64,000 nucleotides of DNA from Polaromonas sp. JS666 (GTDB lineage Bacteria > Pseudomonadota > Gammaproteobacteria > Burkholderiales > Burkholderiaceae_C), in NCBI RefSeq assembly GCF_000013865.1, contig NC_007948.1, forward strand, positions 4,154,001 to 4,218,000, written 5' to 3'. A model generated the notes under the pieces. The model was given only the letters and a program-made list of their open reading frames with translations, searched no databases and was not told where the DNA came from. Every line of letters starts with the position of its first letter. The stretch's first letter is position 1. Made by a program: the position numbers and the translations under genes. Positions 16,796 to 25,524 of this stretch are shown here, piece by piece.

Positions 16796-18007
16796 ATGAA
16801 AATCACCAACGCCCGCGTCATCGTCTGCAGCCCCGGCCGCAACTTCGTCACGCTCAAGATTGAAACCGATGAGGGCCTGACCGGCATCGGCGACGCCACG
16901 CTCAATGGCCGCGAGCTTGCGGTGGCGAGCTACCTGACCGACCATGTGATTCCCTGCCTGATCGGGCGGGATGCGCACCAGATTGAAGACATCTGGCAAT
17001 ACCTTTACAAGGGTGCGTACTGGCGGCGCGGGCCGGTCACCATGAGCGCCATCGCCGCGGTCGATACGGCGCTGTGGGACATCAAGGCCAAGGCCGCGAA
17101 CCTGCCGCTGTACCAGCTGCTCGGCGGACGCAGCCGCACCGGGGTGATGGTCTACGGCCACGCCAATGGCAAGGACCTCGAACAAACCGTCGATGAAGTT
17201 CTGCGCTACAAGGAAATGGGCTACCAGGCCATTCGCGCACAGAGCGGCGTGCCGGGACTGGACAAGGTCTACGGCGTAGGCAAAGGCACGCTGTTCTACG
17301 AACCCGCGGACGCCGACCTGCCCGGCGAGCATGACTGGAGTTCGGAGAAATACCTGCTGCACACGCCCAAACTGTTCGACGCAGTGCGCCAGGCCGTCGG
17401 GCCCGACATTCACCTGCTGCACGACGTGCACCACCGCCTCACGCCCATCGAGGCGGCGCGGCTGGGCAAATCACTGGAGCCCTACCACCTGTTCTGGATC
17501 GAGGACGCCACACCGGCGGAGAACCAGGAAGCGTTCAAACTGATACGCCAGCACACCACCACGCCGCTGGCGGTGGGCGAAATCTTCAACTCGCTGTGGG
17601 ACTGCAAGGACCTGATCCAGAACCAGCTGATCGACTACATTCGCGCGACGGTGGTCCACGCTGGCGGCATCACGCACCTGCGGCGCATTGCCGACTTTGC
17701 GGCGATGTACCAGGTGCGCACCGGCTGCCACGGCGCGACGGACCTGTCACCGGTGTGCATGGGCACGGCCCTGCACTTTGACACCTGGGTGCCGAACTTC
17801 GGCGTGCAGGAATACATGCGGCACACCGAGGCGACCGACGAAGTGTTTCCGCATGCCTACAGTTTCAACAAGGGTTTCATGCACTGCGGCGAAGCTGTCG
17901 GTCACGGCGTGGAGATCGACGAGAAGCTGGCCGCCAAATATCCCTACCAGCGCGCCTACCTGCCGGTTAACCGGCTGCAGCATGACGGCACGTTGTGGAA
18001 CTGGTGA
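16796..18007 (+). CDS. manD: D-mannonate dehydratase ManD (enolase superfamily)
   Basis: A 403-residue protein that aligns with characterised ManD proteins almost from end to end, including the MKIT start and the WNW end. As I recall the Novosphingobium enzyme, the key positions fall at the same numbers: R147 (AIRAQ), Y159, metal ligands D210, E236 and E262, and H212 (HDVHH). The enzyme dehydrates D-mannonate to 2-keto-3-deoxy-D-gluconate. Some members act slowly or on D-gluconate, so activity level is not assured. It follows the FadR gene and complements the fructuronate-reductase-like enzyme in the divergent operon. Confidence 0.93.
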   Translation: MKITNARVIVCSPGRNFVTLKIETDEGLTGIGDATLNGRELAVASYLTDHVIPCLIGRDAHQIEDIWQYLYKGAYWRRGPVTMSAIAAVDTALWDIKAKAANLPLYQLLGGRSRTGVMVYGHANGKDLEQTVDEVLRYKEMGYQAIRAQSGVPGLDKVYGVGKGTLFYEPADADLPGEHDWSSEKYLLHTPKLFDAVRQAVGPDIHLLHDVHHRLTPIEAARLGKSLEPYHLFWIEDATPAENQEAFKLIRQHTTTPLAVGEIFNSLWDCKDLIQNQLIDYIRATVVHAGGITHLRRIADFAAMYQVRTGCHGATDLSPVCMGTALHFDTWVPNFGVQEYMRHTEATDEVFPHAYSFNKGFMHCGEAVGHGVEIDEKLAAKYPYQRAYLPVNRLQHDGTLWNW

Positions 18008-18024
18008 ATAAGCTCACCCCTGCT

Positions 18025-18232
18025 GACGCTCACTGCGTGTAGCGTCCCCTCCCCTTCCAGGGGACAGGCGCCTTGGGGCCGGCAAAGCCGGACCCCGGCC
18101 CCCACTGGAAAAGAATAGCCCTTAGCTGGCCTCCCCCGGGGGGCTTGCCAGCTGGGGCCGCGGAACGGGCTTTGCCCGGCCGCAGGCGCCGTCCCCTGGA
18201 AGGGGAAAAGGCGCGACACGAAGTGCGCGTCC
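18025..18232. repeat. Long imperfect inverted repeat between convergent manD and slmA
   Basis: The 233-base gap has no gene. Arms of about 60 bases pair: the left arm carries CTTCCAGGGGACAGGCGCC and then GGCCGGCAAAGCC; the right arm carries GGGCTTTGCCCGGCC and then GGCGCCGTCCCCTGGAAG. Between them lies another hairpin (CTGGC..CCCCCGGGGGG..GCCAG). The CGGCAAAGCCGG core recurs at about 21452-21463. Placement between convergent genes suggests a bidirectional terminator or a dispersed palindromic repeat. Confidence 0.75.
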
Positions 18233-18240
18233 GATAGGGG

Positions 18241-18891
18241 TTAGCCCAATATACTGGCCAGGCTGGCTTCGAGATGCTCCGACGGCAGGCGCTTGAAGCC
18301 CGAGCGGGCAAAGCGCTGCAAACGGCCGACCATGAAGGCCACGATCACCGAGGCACGCACCTGAGCATCGACCGTGGGCGTGGCGGCGCCGCTGGCGGCC
18401 GCTGCGTCGCGCAGGCTCTGCTTGAGGCTGGACTCGAGCTTGTCGAAGAACTGGTTCATGCGCTCTTGCAACCGGTCATTTTCAAACACCAGTGCATCGC
18501 CCACCATCACACGTGTCATGCCCGGATTCTTTTCGGCAAACTGCAGCACCATCACCACGAGTTTGCGGGTGCGCGCCGCATGGTCTGTCTCGCGCTCGCC
18601 GATCTGGTTGACCAGCGTGAACACGGTTTGTTCGATGAACTCGATCAGCCCTTCAAACATCTGCGCCTTGCTGGCGAAATGCCGGTACAGGGCCGCCTCG
18701 CTCACCTCCAGCCTGGCCGCCAGCGCCGACGTTGTGATGCGTTCTGCACCCGGCTGCTCCAGCATGGTGGCCAGTGCCTGAAGGATCTGGACCCGGCGCT
18801 CACCCGGCTTGGGACGCTTGCGCACGGCGGACTCGGCAGAAGCTGGCGTGGCGTTCGGGCTCAGTTCGGATTCAGACGCTAAGTCGGACAT
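18241..18891 (-). CDS. slmA: Nucleoid occlusion factor SlmA (TetR family)
   Basis: A 216-residue TetR-fold protein. The helix-turn-helix is ARLEVSEAALYRHFASK near residue 55. The following NPGMTRVMVGDALVFENDR and ERMNQFFDKLESSLKQ segments are diagnostic for SlmA, which binds specific chromosomal sites and blocks FtsZ assembly over the nucleoid. The ATG at 18891 (MSDLASESEL) gives a disordered N-terminal tail of about 30 residues before homology. The frame is open further upstream, but without family character. argB is close by, as I recall for many betaproteobacteria. Confidence 0.9.
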   Translation of the reverse strand: MSDLASESELSPNATPASAESAVRKRPKPGERRVQILQALATMLEQPGAERITTSALAARLEVSEAALYRHFASKAQMFEGLIEFIEQTVFTLVNQIGERETDHAARTRKLVVMVLQFAEKNPGMTRVMVGDALVFENDRLQERMNQFFDKLESSLKQSLRDAAAASGAATPTVDAQVRASVIVAFMVGRLQRFARSGFKRLPSEHLEASLASILG

Positions 18892-19060
18892 AAGTGGCGG
18901 TATGAAGAATGTTTCAAAAAACCGGGGATCGTTGCAATTGATTCTCTCACAGCCGGATGGCAACTCCCGGCCTGCTGCGCGGGTCGTCGTGAATGGCGCA
19001 GCGCCAAAATGGCCAGTTCAGCAATTCTGCAACAGCGAGACCTCGCACCACGCCAAAGAA

Positions 19061-20689
19061 CTACAGACGCAGGCGCACCCGCAAACCGCGCGGGCCTTGC
19101 GCCGCATCACCTGCATCTCCACCAGTGCCTTGGCAGGCATAGTCCAGCTCCAGCTGCGAATGGTGCACACGGGCGATCTCATCGGCAATCGCCAGTCCCA
19201 GGCCGTTGCCCTCACCGACCGTGCCCCGCACGCGGTAAAAGCGCTGCAAGGCCTTGGCGCGCTCCTCGGGGGCAATGCCGGGCCCGTCGTCTTCCACTTC
19301 CAGAAAAACGCCCCAGCGCCGATGCACGCCGTTGGCCTCACCCTCACCTTCAGCCGCGCGCGGCGGGTGCGTGTCAGGGGCCTGATCACCCGAAGCGGGA
19401 AGAAGGCCGCAGCGAATCGTCACCGTGCCGCCGGGCGGGGTGTATTTGACGGCGTTGTCCACCAGATTGCCCAGCAGTTCCCGCAGCAGCCACTCGTAGC
19501 CGTTCACTTGCGCAGAGCGGGCGTCCAGCCCCAGGTCTATGCCTTTGCCAGTAGCGGCATCCAGATGCAGGGGCAAAATCGATTCGCACAGGTCCTTGAG
19601 GTCCACCCGCTGCGTGGGCTGGGCGCCCATGGCCGACGCGTCAGCGCGCGACAGTGCCAGCAACTGGTTGGCCAGTTGCGAGGTACGCCTCGTGGCGCTG
19701 CGCAGCTTGATGATCTTGTCGGCAGACAGCAGGATGGCGCCGTCCGCCCCTTTGGCCCGCGCGGCCTGCGCCCACGCCTCGACTTGGGCCTGCAGCCCGG
19801 CCAGCGGAGTACGCAACTGGTGCGCAGCGTCGGCGACAAAGCGACGCTGTCCGTCGGCCTGGTCATTGACGAGGCCAAACAGGCGATTCAGGGCGCTCAC
19901 CAGCGGCTGCACCTCGGCCGGCGTGGTGAGCGGGTCGATGGCGCTCAGGTCCCGCGGGCTGCGGCGCTCCACGGCTTCCTTCAAATCAATCAGCGGCTTG
20001 AGCGCGCGCGTGACGGCCCAGTTGACGGCAAACCCCGCCGCCACCACCAGAATGAAATTGGGCAACAGCACCTTGAGCAGGATGGAGCGCACCCACTGCT
20101 GGCGCGGGTCCGAGCCGTCGGCCAGCTGCACGATCAGCTCGCCGGCCACGGTGTTCACGCGCTGCACCGCAATGCGGTAAGTCACGCCGCCGTCCTCCAT
20201 GCTGTGAAACTCCGGCTCACGGGTCGCCGGCAGGATGTCGGCGATCCAGGGGTCGCCCGCCAGAAACCCGCCCTTGGCATCGGAAATGCGAAAGCCCGCG
20301 GAGCCGGCAAGACCCTTGATGAAGTCCTCCAGTGCGGGGGCGAGCAGCAGCACCGGCGCGCTGTCCGGCGTGGCACCGGGCGCCACTACCGAATCGGTCA
20401 GCAGGGGAATCAGCCGCAGCAGTTGCTCGTCTTTTTGCAAGGCCACGTTGCCAGCGGTCTGGTAGTCAAAGTAAATACTCACCAGTGCAAAAATACCAAG
20501 CGGAACGAGCAGCAGCAGCAGCAACCTGCGCTGCAGGCCCGACTTCATGGCGGCGGGCATCAGCCGGCTGTTGACGACATGGAAAGCGCTGGCGTGAAGG
20601 CGGCTCTTCAGGCCAGTATTCAGACCACTACTCAGGTGGCGTACCAGGTCGCTTAACCGGGCAAACCAGGCACGGCCGGGGGAGCTCAT
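19061..20689 (-). CDS. Sensor histidine kinase, TctE/QseC-like
   Basis: A 543-residue membrane kinase: helix 1 at about 56-74, a periplasmic sensor of about 130 residues, helix 2 at about 205-226, HAMP-like linker, H box DAAHQLRTPLAG with the phosphorylated His near 290, N box ELLGNLVDNAVKYTPP, and G boxes DDGPGIAP and GNGLGLAIADEI. The N-terminal part resembles the 2CSK sensor domain of TctE. The ATG at 20689 is 7 bases past the response-regulator stop but lacks a ribosome site; starts near 20560 or 20548 are possible. A low-complexity loop before the G1 box is longer than usual. Ligand unknown; no tricarboxylate transporter is nearby. Confidence 0.88.
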   Translation of the reverse strand: MSSPGRAWFARLSDLVRHLSSGLNTGLKSRLHASAFHVVNSRLMPAAMKSGLQRRLLLLLLVPLGIFALVSIYFDYQTAGNVALQKDEQLLRLIPLLTDSVVAPGATPDSAPVLLLAPALEDFIKGLAGSAGFRISDAKGGFLAGDPWIADILPATREPEFHSMEDGGVTYRIAVQRVNTVAGELIVQLADGSDPRQQWVRSILLKVLLPNFILVVAAGFAVNWAVTRALKPLIDLKEAVERRSPRDLSAIDPLTTPAEVQPLVSALNRLFGLVNDQADGQRRFVADAAHQLRTPLAGLQAQVEAWAQAARAKGADGAILLSADKIIKLRSATRRTSQLANQLLALSRADASAMGAQPTQRVDLKDLCESILPLHLDAATGKGIDLGLDARSAQVNGYEWLLRELLGNLVDNAVKYTPPGGTVTIRCGLLPASGDQAPDTHPPRAAEGEGEANGVHRRWGVFLEVEDDGPGIAPEERAKALQRFYRVRGTVGEGNGLGLAIADEIARVHHSQLELDYACQGTGGDAGDAAQGPRGLRVRLRL

Positions 20690-20696
20690 ACGCACA

Positions 20697-21389
20697 CTAC
20701 TCCACACCGGCACCTGGCGAAACCTCGCGCAACTCCAGGCGGTAACCAAAACCCCGGATGGAGCGCACGGCAATGCCATGCGGCTCCAGCTTGCCGCGCA
20801 GGCGCGAGATATAGACCTCGATGGCGTTGGGCGTGATCTCCTTGTCCCAGCCGGTCAGGGCCTGCAGCAGCTTGTCCTTGCTGGCGGGCTTGGGGGCATT
20901 GATCAGCAGGTACTCCATCACGGTCCATTCGCGCGGGCCCAGCTCGATCAGCTGGCCGTTGGCGTGGGCCTGGCGGTTGGCCGTGTCCAGCTCCAGCGCA
21001 CCAAAGCTCAGGGTGGCGCTGGTGGCGGCCTGCGAGCGGCGCAGCAAGGCGCGCAGGCGCGCCAGCAGCTCGGGCAGCTCAAAGGGCTTGACCATGTAGT
21101 CGTCAGCGCCGATGTCCAGCCCCTGCACGCGATCCTGCAGCGCATCGCGCGCCGTCAGAATGAGCACCGGCATGGCCAAGCCGCCGCGCCTCAGGCGCCG
21201 CGTGAGTTCCAGCCCGTCGAGCCGGGGCAGGCCGATGTCAATGATGGCGGCATCGAAGGTCTCGCCCTGCAACACCTCTTCGGCGCGCTCGGCGCTGCCG
21301 ACCCAGTCGACCGCATATCCGGCGTCGCTGAGCCCCAGCTTGATGCCGCTGGCCAGCATCACATCGTCTTCAACAAGCAGGAGTCTCAT
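20697..21389 (-). CDS. OmpR-family response regulator, TctD/QseB-like
   Basis: A 230-residue two-domain regulator. The receiver has acidic residues E7-D9, phospho-acceptor D51 (IIDIGLPRLDG), T79 and K101 (YMVKPFELPEL). The C-terminal winged helix carries LGPREWTVMEYLLIN and the recognition region ITPNAIEVYISRLRGKLE. It is encoded immediately upstream of its probable partner kinase on the same strand. The pair type often controls carboxylate uptake or membrane stress, but no target is visible here. Confidence 0.93.
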   Translation of the reverse strand: MRLLLVEDDVMLASGIKLGLSDAGYAVDWVGSAERAEEVLQGETFDAAIIDIGLPRLDGLELTRRLRRGGLAMPVLILTARDALQDRVQGLDIGADDYMVKPFELPELLARLRALLRRSQAATSATLSFGALELDTANRQAHANGQLIELGPREWTVMEYLLINAPKPASKDKLLQALTGWDKEITPNAIEVYISRLRGKLEPHGIAVRSIRGFGYRLELREVSPGAGVE

Positions 21390-21399
21390 CTAGGCTCCC

Positions 21400-21475
21400 C
21401 CCCGAAGCGCCTTCGGCGCCTCCCCCTCAAGGGGGCGCCACCTGTGGCCCGGCAAAGCCGGTTCCACGGTGGCTG
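21400..21475. repeat. GC-rich palindromic intergenic repeat upstream of the response regulator
   Basis: The 194-base gap between argB and the response regulator contains GAAGCGCCTTCGGCGCCTC, a CCCCCT/AGGGGG hairpin, and the palindrome CCGGCAAAGCCGG (about 21450-21463), which also occurs at about 18077-18090. It looks like a member of the same dispersed palindrome family. It lies where the response-regulator promoter should be or in the argB 3' region, so it may help end argB transcription. Confidence 0.6.
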
Positions 21476-21583
21476 CTTGAGAAGGGTCCGGACGCGCCAT
21501 CATGGGTCTAGTGGACTGTAACGATTGAATCGGAAGCACTCTACACAGGGAAAAGTTCACTCTCTTTTCTCCGTTACAGGTCA

Positions 21584-22501
21584 CTAGTGCGACCGGATCA
21601 TCGTGCCGTAGGCCTGATCGGTCAAAATTTCCAGCAGCATGGCGTGCGGAACCCGGCCGTCAATGATGTGGACCGAATTGACGCCGCTCTTGGCCGCGTC
21701 CAGCGCACCCTCGATCTTGGGCAGCATGCCGCCCGAAATCGTGCCATCGGCAAAGAGGTCGTCAATCTCGCGCGCCGTCAGGTCGGTCAGCAGCTCACCC
21801 GCCTTGTTCAGCACGCCGGGCGTGTTGGTCAGCAGCACCAGCTTTTCGGCCTTGAGCACGGTCGCCAGCTTGCCCGCCACCACGTCGGCATTGATGTTGT
21901 AGCTTTCATTGGACTCGCCAAAGCCTATCGGGCTGATCACAGGAATGAAGGCGTCATCCTGCAGCGCCTTGACCACGCTGGGGTCAATACTGACGATGTC
22001 GCCGACAAAGCCGATGTCATGCTCTTTGGCCGGGTCGTCCTTGTCCACCATCTTGAGCTTTTGCGCGCGGATCAGGCCGCCATCGCGCCCCGTCAGGCCG
22101 ACCGCCTTGCCGCCGGCCTGGTTGATCAGGCCGACGATGTCCTGCTGCACCTGACCGGCCAGCACCCACTCCACGACCTCCATGGTTTCCTCGTCGGTCA
22201 CCCGCATGCCCTGGATGAAATGGCCCTTCTTGCCCAGGCGGTTCAGCGCCGCCTCAATCTGCGGGCCGCCACCATGCACCACCACCGGGTTCATGCCGAC
22301 CAGCTTGAGCAGCACCACATCTTCGGCAAAGTCGGCCTGCAGCGCCGGGTCGGTCATTGCGTTGCCGCCGTATTTGATGACCATGGTCTTGCCATGGAAC
22401 TTGCGGATGTAGGGCAGCGCCTGGGCCAGGATTTCGGCCTTGTCGCGCGGGCCTACATGGGACAGGTCAGGATCGTCAGCGGTTACGGTGGGTTGGGTCA
22501 T
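21584..22501 (-). CDS. argB: Acetylglutamate kinase ArgB
   Basis: A 305-residue amino-acid-kinase-fold enzyme that phosphorylates N-acetyl-L-glutamate, the second step of arginine synthesis. Visible family motifs are VIKYGGNAM near residue 40, [17 protein letters not shown] near 75-90, [27 protein letters not shown], and [16 protein letters not shown] at the C-terminus. Length and motif order are normal for the arginine-sensitive class, which carries an N-terminal helix. It marks the boundary between housekeeping genes and the polysaccharide locus. Confidence 0.97.
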   Translation of the reverse strand: MTQPTVTADDPDLSHVGPRDKAEILAQALPYIRKFHGKTMVIKYGGNAMTDPALQADFAEDVVLLKLVGMNPVVVHGGGPQIEAALNRLGKKGHFIQGMRVTDEETMEVVEWVLAGQVQQDIVGLINQAGGKAVGLTGRDGGLIRAQKLKMVDKDDPAKEHDIGFVGDIVSIDPSVVKALQDDAFIPVISPIGFGESNESYNINADVVAGKLATVLKAEKLVLLTNTPGVLNKAGELLTDLTAREIDDLFADGTISGGMLPKIEGALDAAKSGVNSVHIIDGRVPHAMLLEILTDQAYGTMIRSH

Positions 22502-22578
22502 GGCAGTTATTCAGGAAAAGTCAATGTGCAAATTGTGCCGCATGCGCGTGCCGGCCCCTAAATACCCGTGCCGGTCCC

Positions 22579-24510
22579 TCAGGACGCGCCCGGTTTGGGG
22601 CTGTAACCCTGCACATGCCGTGCCAGCAGGCCGTTGATGGCGGCCAGGTCATCCTGCTGCACCGCCACGCCCAGCGCCCTCAATTCGGCCGACAGCTGCG
22701 GCCACGGCGCCAGGGATTCATGCGCCTTCATGATGCGGGGATGCGCGGTTGCTTGCGGGTTGTTCCCAATCAGCAATTCCTCGTACAGCTTTTCGCCAGG
22801 GCGCAAGCCGGTGACTTCAATGTCGATGTCACCGTCCGGCGATTCGGCGTCGCGCACTGTCAGGCCCGACAGCTCAACCATGCGGCGCGCCAGATCCAGT
22901 ATCTTGACCGGCGCGCCCATGTCGAGCACGAACACGTCACCGCCGCTGGCCATGGCACCGGCCTGCAGCACCAGCTGGGCGGCTTCCGGAATGGTCATGA
23001 AGTAGCGGGTGACCTCGGCATGCGTGACCGTCAGCGGCCCGCCTTCCGCGATCTGCCGGCGAAACAGCGGGACCACGCTACCGCTTGAGTCCAGCACGTT
23101 GCCGAAACGCACCATGGTGAAACAGGTCTGGTTGACCACTCCGCGTGGTGGCGCTTCAGTGCTGCCACCACCGCCACAAAGCATTGGTGCCGTCTCGGCG
23201 GCCAGCGCCTGCAGCACCAGCTCAGCCATGCGTTTGCTGGCCCCCATCACATTGGTCGGCCTGACGGCCTTGTCGGTAGACACCAGCACAAAGCGGCTGG
23301 CGCCTTGCTCTATCGCCGCCCGGGCCATGTTGAAGGTGCCGAACACATTGTTTGCAATACCTTCGCTGGCGTTGCTTTCCACGAGCGGCACATGCTTGTA
23401 GGCCGCCGCGTGGTAAACCGTGACCGGCCGGTAGCGCTGGCAGAGCGCCGCCATGCGCGGGTAATTGGCGACACTGCCCAGCAGGGGCACCAGCTCGATC
23501 CTGAGGCCCTGCACCGAACACAGGGCCAGCAGTTCCTGGTGGATGCTGTACAAGCCAAACTCGTTGTGGTCCAGCAGCAGCAGCTGGCGGGGTTGCTGCA
23601 GCGCAATTTGCCGGCACAGCTCGCTGCCGATGCTGCCGCCCGCACCGGTGACCAGCACCACCTTGCCCGTCAGGTCGCGCGCCAGCAATTCGGCATCAGG
23701 GGGCACCGGGTCCCGGCCCAGCAGGTCCTCCACATCCAGCTCACGGAAATCACGCACGGTGACACGGCCACTGGCCAGATCGGCCAGACCCGGCAGCGAC
23801 CGGACGTGAACCGGTAACTCGCTCAAGCTGTCAATAATCGCATTGCGGCGCTCCCGGGAGGCACTGGGCAGGGCCAGCAGGATGTCGGTCACCCCCTGGT
23901 ACAGCACCAGGCCCGAGACCTGCGCCGGCGAAAAAACAGGCACGCCGTTGATATCGCGCCCCACTTTTCCCGGGTCATCGTCCACAAAACCCAACAGCAC
24001 ATACTGCCCCGAGTCCTCGATCGCCGAGGCCGTCTGCACGCCTGCCGTACCGGCACCAAATATCAGCAAGCGCCCTTCGGCTGTTCGATGTGGGTGGCCC
24101 AGGCCCGCCAGCCAGAACCGGGCCATGGCCCGGCTGGAGCCGACCAATAACAAAAAGATCAGGGGCTGCAAAATACCCAGGCTGCGCGGCACATTGGGCC
24201 ACTGCAGCCACATCAGGGCGGCCAGCAACAACACGCCATAGACGGCAATCGCCTGCGTGGTTGCCACCAGTGCGGCCCGGCCGGTGTACCTGAAAATGGC
24301 GCGGTAGAGCCCAAACTTGATGAAGACGGGCAGCGCCAGCAGGGGGCACAGCGCATACACCCACCATTCTTCAGCACGCTGAGGAATGTGAGGTTCATCC
24401 AGGCGCAGGGAAAATGCCAGCCAGGTGGCAGCCACCGCCATCACCACATCCAGCCCGGCCACCACCAGCCGCTTGACGGCGCGCGGCCACGCCAGGATTA
24501 TTTGCTGCAT
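22579..24510 (-). CDS. WbpM/CapD-type nucleotide-sugar 4,6-dehydratase
   Basis: A 643-residue membrane enzyme. Four N-terminal helices lie within about residues 10-120, followed by a first Rossmann-like domain (IFGAGTAGVQTA) and then the catalytic SDR domain with VTGAGGSIGSELCRQI, AAYKHVPLVE and the signature STDKAVRPTNVMGASKR. The long WbpM class converts UDP-GlcNAc to the 4-keto-6-deoxy sugar used for QuiNAc, FucNAc or bacillosamine. As in Pseudomonas O-antigen loci, it is the last gene of the minus-strand polysaccharide cluster. A WbpV-like reductase (25508-26470) could take its product. Confidence 0.92.
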   Translation of the reverse strand: MQQIILAWPRAVKRLVVAGLDVVMAVAATWLAFSLRLDEPHIPQRAEEWWVYALCPLLALPVFIKFGLYRAIFRYTGRAALVATTQAIAVYGVLLLAALMWLQWPNVPRSLGILQPLIFLLLVGSSRAMARFWLAGLGHPHRTAEGRLLIFGAGTAGVQTASAIEDSGQYVLLGFVDDDPGKVGRDINGVPVFSPAQVSGLVLYQGVTDILLALPSASRERRNAIIDSLSELPVHVRSLPGLADLASGRVTVRDFRELDVEDLLGRDPVPPDAELLARDLTGKVVLVTGAGGSIGSELCRQIALQQPRQLLLLDHNEFGLYSIHQELLALCSVQGLRIELVPLLGSVANYPRMAALCQRYRPVTVYHAAAYKHVPLVESNASEGIANNVFGTFNMARAAIEQGASRFVLVSTDKAVRPTNVMGASKRMAELVLQALAAETAPMLCGGGGSTEAPPRGVVNQTCFTMVRFGNVLDSSGSVVPLFRRQIAEGGPLTVTHAEVTRYFMTIPEAAQLVLQAGAMASGGDVFVLDMGAPVKILDLARRMVELSGLTVRDAESPDGDIDIEVTGLRPGEKLYEELLIGNNPQATAHPRIMKAHESLAPWPQLSAELRALGVAVQQDDLAAINGLLARHVQGYSPKPGAS

Positions 24511-24528
24511 GTAACTTGTTGCGCCGGA

Positions 24529-24882
24529 TCAGTCCTTGATGGCGAAATCTTCTTTGGTCCGCCCCTCGGTTAGCAGCGTTGCAAGCCAGCGCGGCGTCAA
24601 ACCGCGACCGCTCCAGGTCTGGCCCTCGGGGCCGCGGTATTTGGCGGCAACGGCAATTCCCGGTTTCTTGGCAGCGCCTTTGCCAGCAGGTTTTTTCAGG
24701 GGTGCAACTTTGGCTTTGCGGCCACGCCCCTTGCCGGGCTGCAGATCCTTCAGGGTAATGCCGAAGGCCTGCATTTTGGCGAGGATGTCCTGAACGGTTT
24801 TATCAAACTCCCGGACTTTGATGTCGTTGGCCTGTTTTTGAAGTTTTTCAATTTGGGTTTGAATATCGATCAGATTGCTCAT
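24529..24882 (-). CDS. H-NS-family nucleoid-associated protein
   Basis: A 117-residue H-NS-like protein. Residues 1-45 form a coiled-coil oligomerisation helix, a basic Lys/Gly/Pro linker follows (PGKGRGRKAK, KKPAGKGAAKKPG), and the C-terminal H-NS DNA-binding domain starts at KYRGPEGQTWSGRGLTPRWL. The GRGLTP segment matches the minor-groove-reading loop. Such proteins silence AT-rich acquired DNA. This one lies inside the polysaccharide cluster, between the dehydratase and the phosphoglycosyl transferase, next to the AT-rich genes at 31-37 kb. AAGGAA precedes the ATG. Confidence 0.93.
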   Translation of the reverse strand: MSNLIDIQTQIEKLQKQANDIKVREFDKTVQDILAKMQAFGITLKDLQPGKGRGRKAKVAPLKKPAGKGAAKKPGIAVAAKYRGPEGQTWSGRGLTPRWLATLLTEGRTKEDFAIKD

Positions 24883-24963
24883 GGCCGCGTTCCTTGTTAA
24901 AACAATGTGCCTTATATTAAATCACACGAATTCGCCTGGATGATTATTTTCAGCAATTCATTA

Positions 24964-25524
24964 TTAATGGGTAATACTGTCCCGCCTGATCACCCGGTAG
25001 AAAGTCAGGCCGATTATCTTCATATCAAAAAACAGCGACTGGCGCCGCACGTATTCGGTATCAAGCTGGACCTTTTGGAAAACGGGTAATTCGTCCCGCC
25101 CATTCACCTGAGCCCAGCCCGTCAAGCCGGGAAGGAGCTTATCCACACCATATTGGGTACGCAGGGCAATCAAATCATGCTGATTAAACAACGCGGGCCG
25201 GGGCCCGACAAAACTCATATCGCCCCTGATAATGCTCCACAACTGCGGTAACTCGTCCAGGCTGCTTTTTCGAAGAAAAGAACCTATGGGCGTGAGATAG
25301 GCCTTGGGGTCCTCCAGCAGATGCGTGGCCACAGCCGGCGTGCCCATTCGCATGCTGCGAAATTTGGGCATTTTGAAAATCCTGTTGCCCTTGCCCACCC
25401 GGTCTGACCAGTACAGGACCGGCCCCGGCGAAGTCAGGCGCACCGCCAGGGCCACCACCATTAATGGCAGCAGCAGAATCACGGCGGCGCACAGGGCCAG
25501 CACCAAATCAAACAGACGCTTCAC
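24964..25524 (-). CDS. Small phosphoglycosyl transferase (PglC/WcaJ-type sugar transferase)
   Basis: A 186-residue monotopic sugar-phosphate transferase that links the first sugar phosphate to undecaprenyl phosphate. An N-terminal re-entrant helix (about 8-30) precedes SPGPVLYWSDRVGKGNRIF, KFRSM, the catalytic DE pair in SSLDELPQLWSIIRGD, and SFVGPRP. The gene begins with GTG and overlaps the upstream epimerase gene by 17 bases. Length matches the minimal PglC class. The likely donor is UDP-QuiNAc or a similar sugar made by its neighbours, an inference from gene order. Confidence 0.92.
   Translation of the reverse strand: MKRLFDLVLALCAAVILLLPLMVVALAVRLTSPGPVLYWSDRVGKGNRIFKMPKFRSMRMGTPAVATHLLEDPKAYLTPIGSFLRKSSLDELPQLWSIIRGDMSFVGPRPALFNQHDLIALRTQYGVDKLLPGLTGWAQVNGRDELPVFQKVQLDTEYVRRQSLFFDMKIIGLTFYRVIRRDSITH

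Noticed and set aside
15862..16905. A 347-codon minus-strand frame across the second FadR gene
   Set aside because: Composition typical of antisense; it conflicts with a clear FadR gene and the operator region.
19334..19375. Possible fourth genic copy of the palindromic repeat inside the histidine kinase
   Set aside because: Only CCTCACCCTCACC-like bases match; the palindromic GGGAGAGGG core is missing. The long linker there can be ordinary low complexity.
18809..20656. A 615-codon plus-strand open frame antisense to the histidine kinase and slmA start
   Set aside because: Composition is Gln/Arg/Gly/His-rich and lacks motifs, while the minus strand has all kinase boxes.
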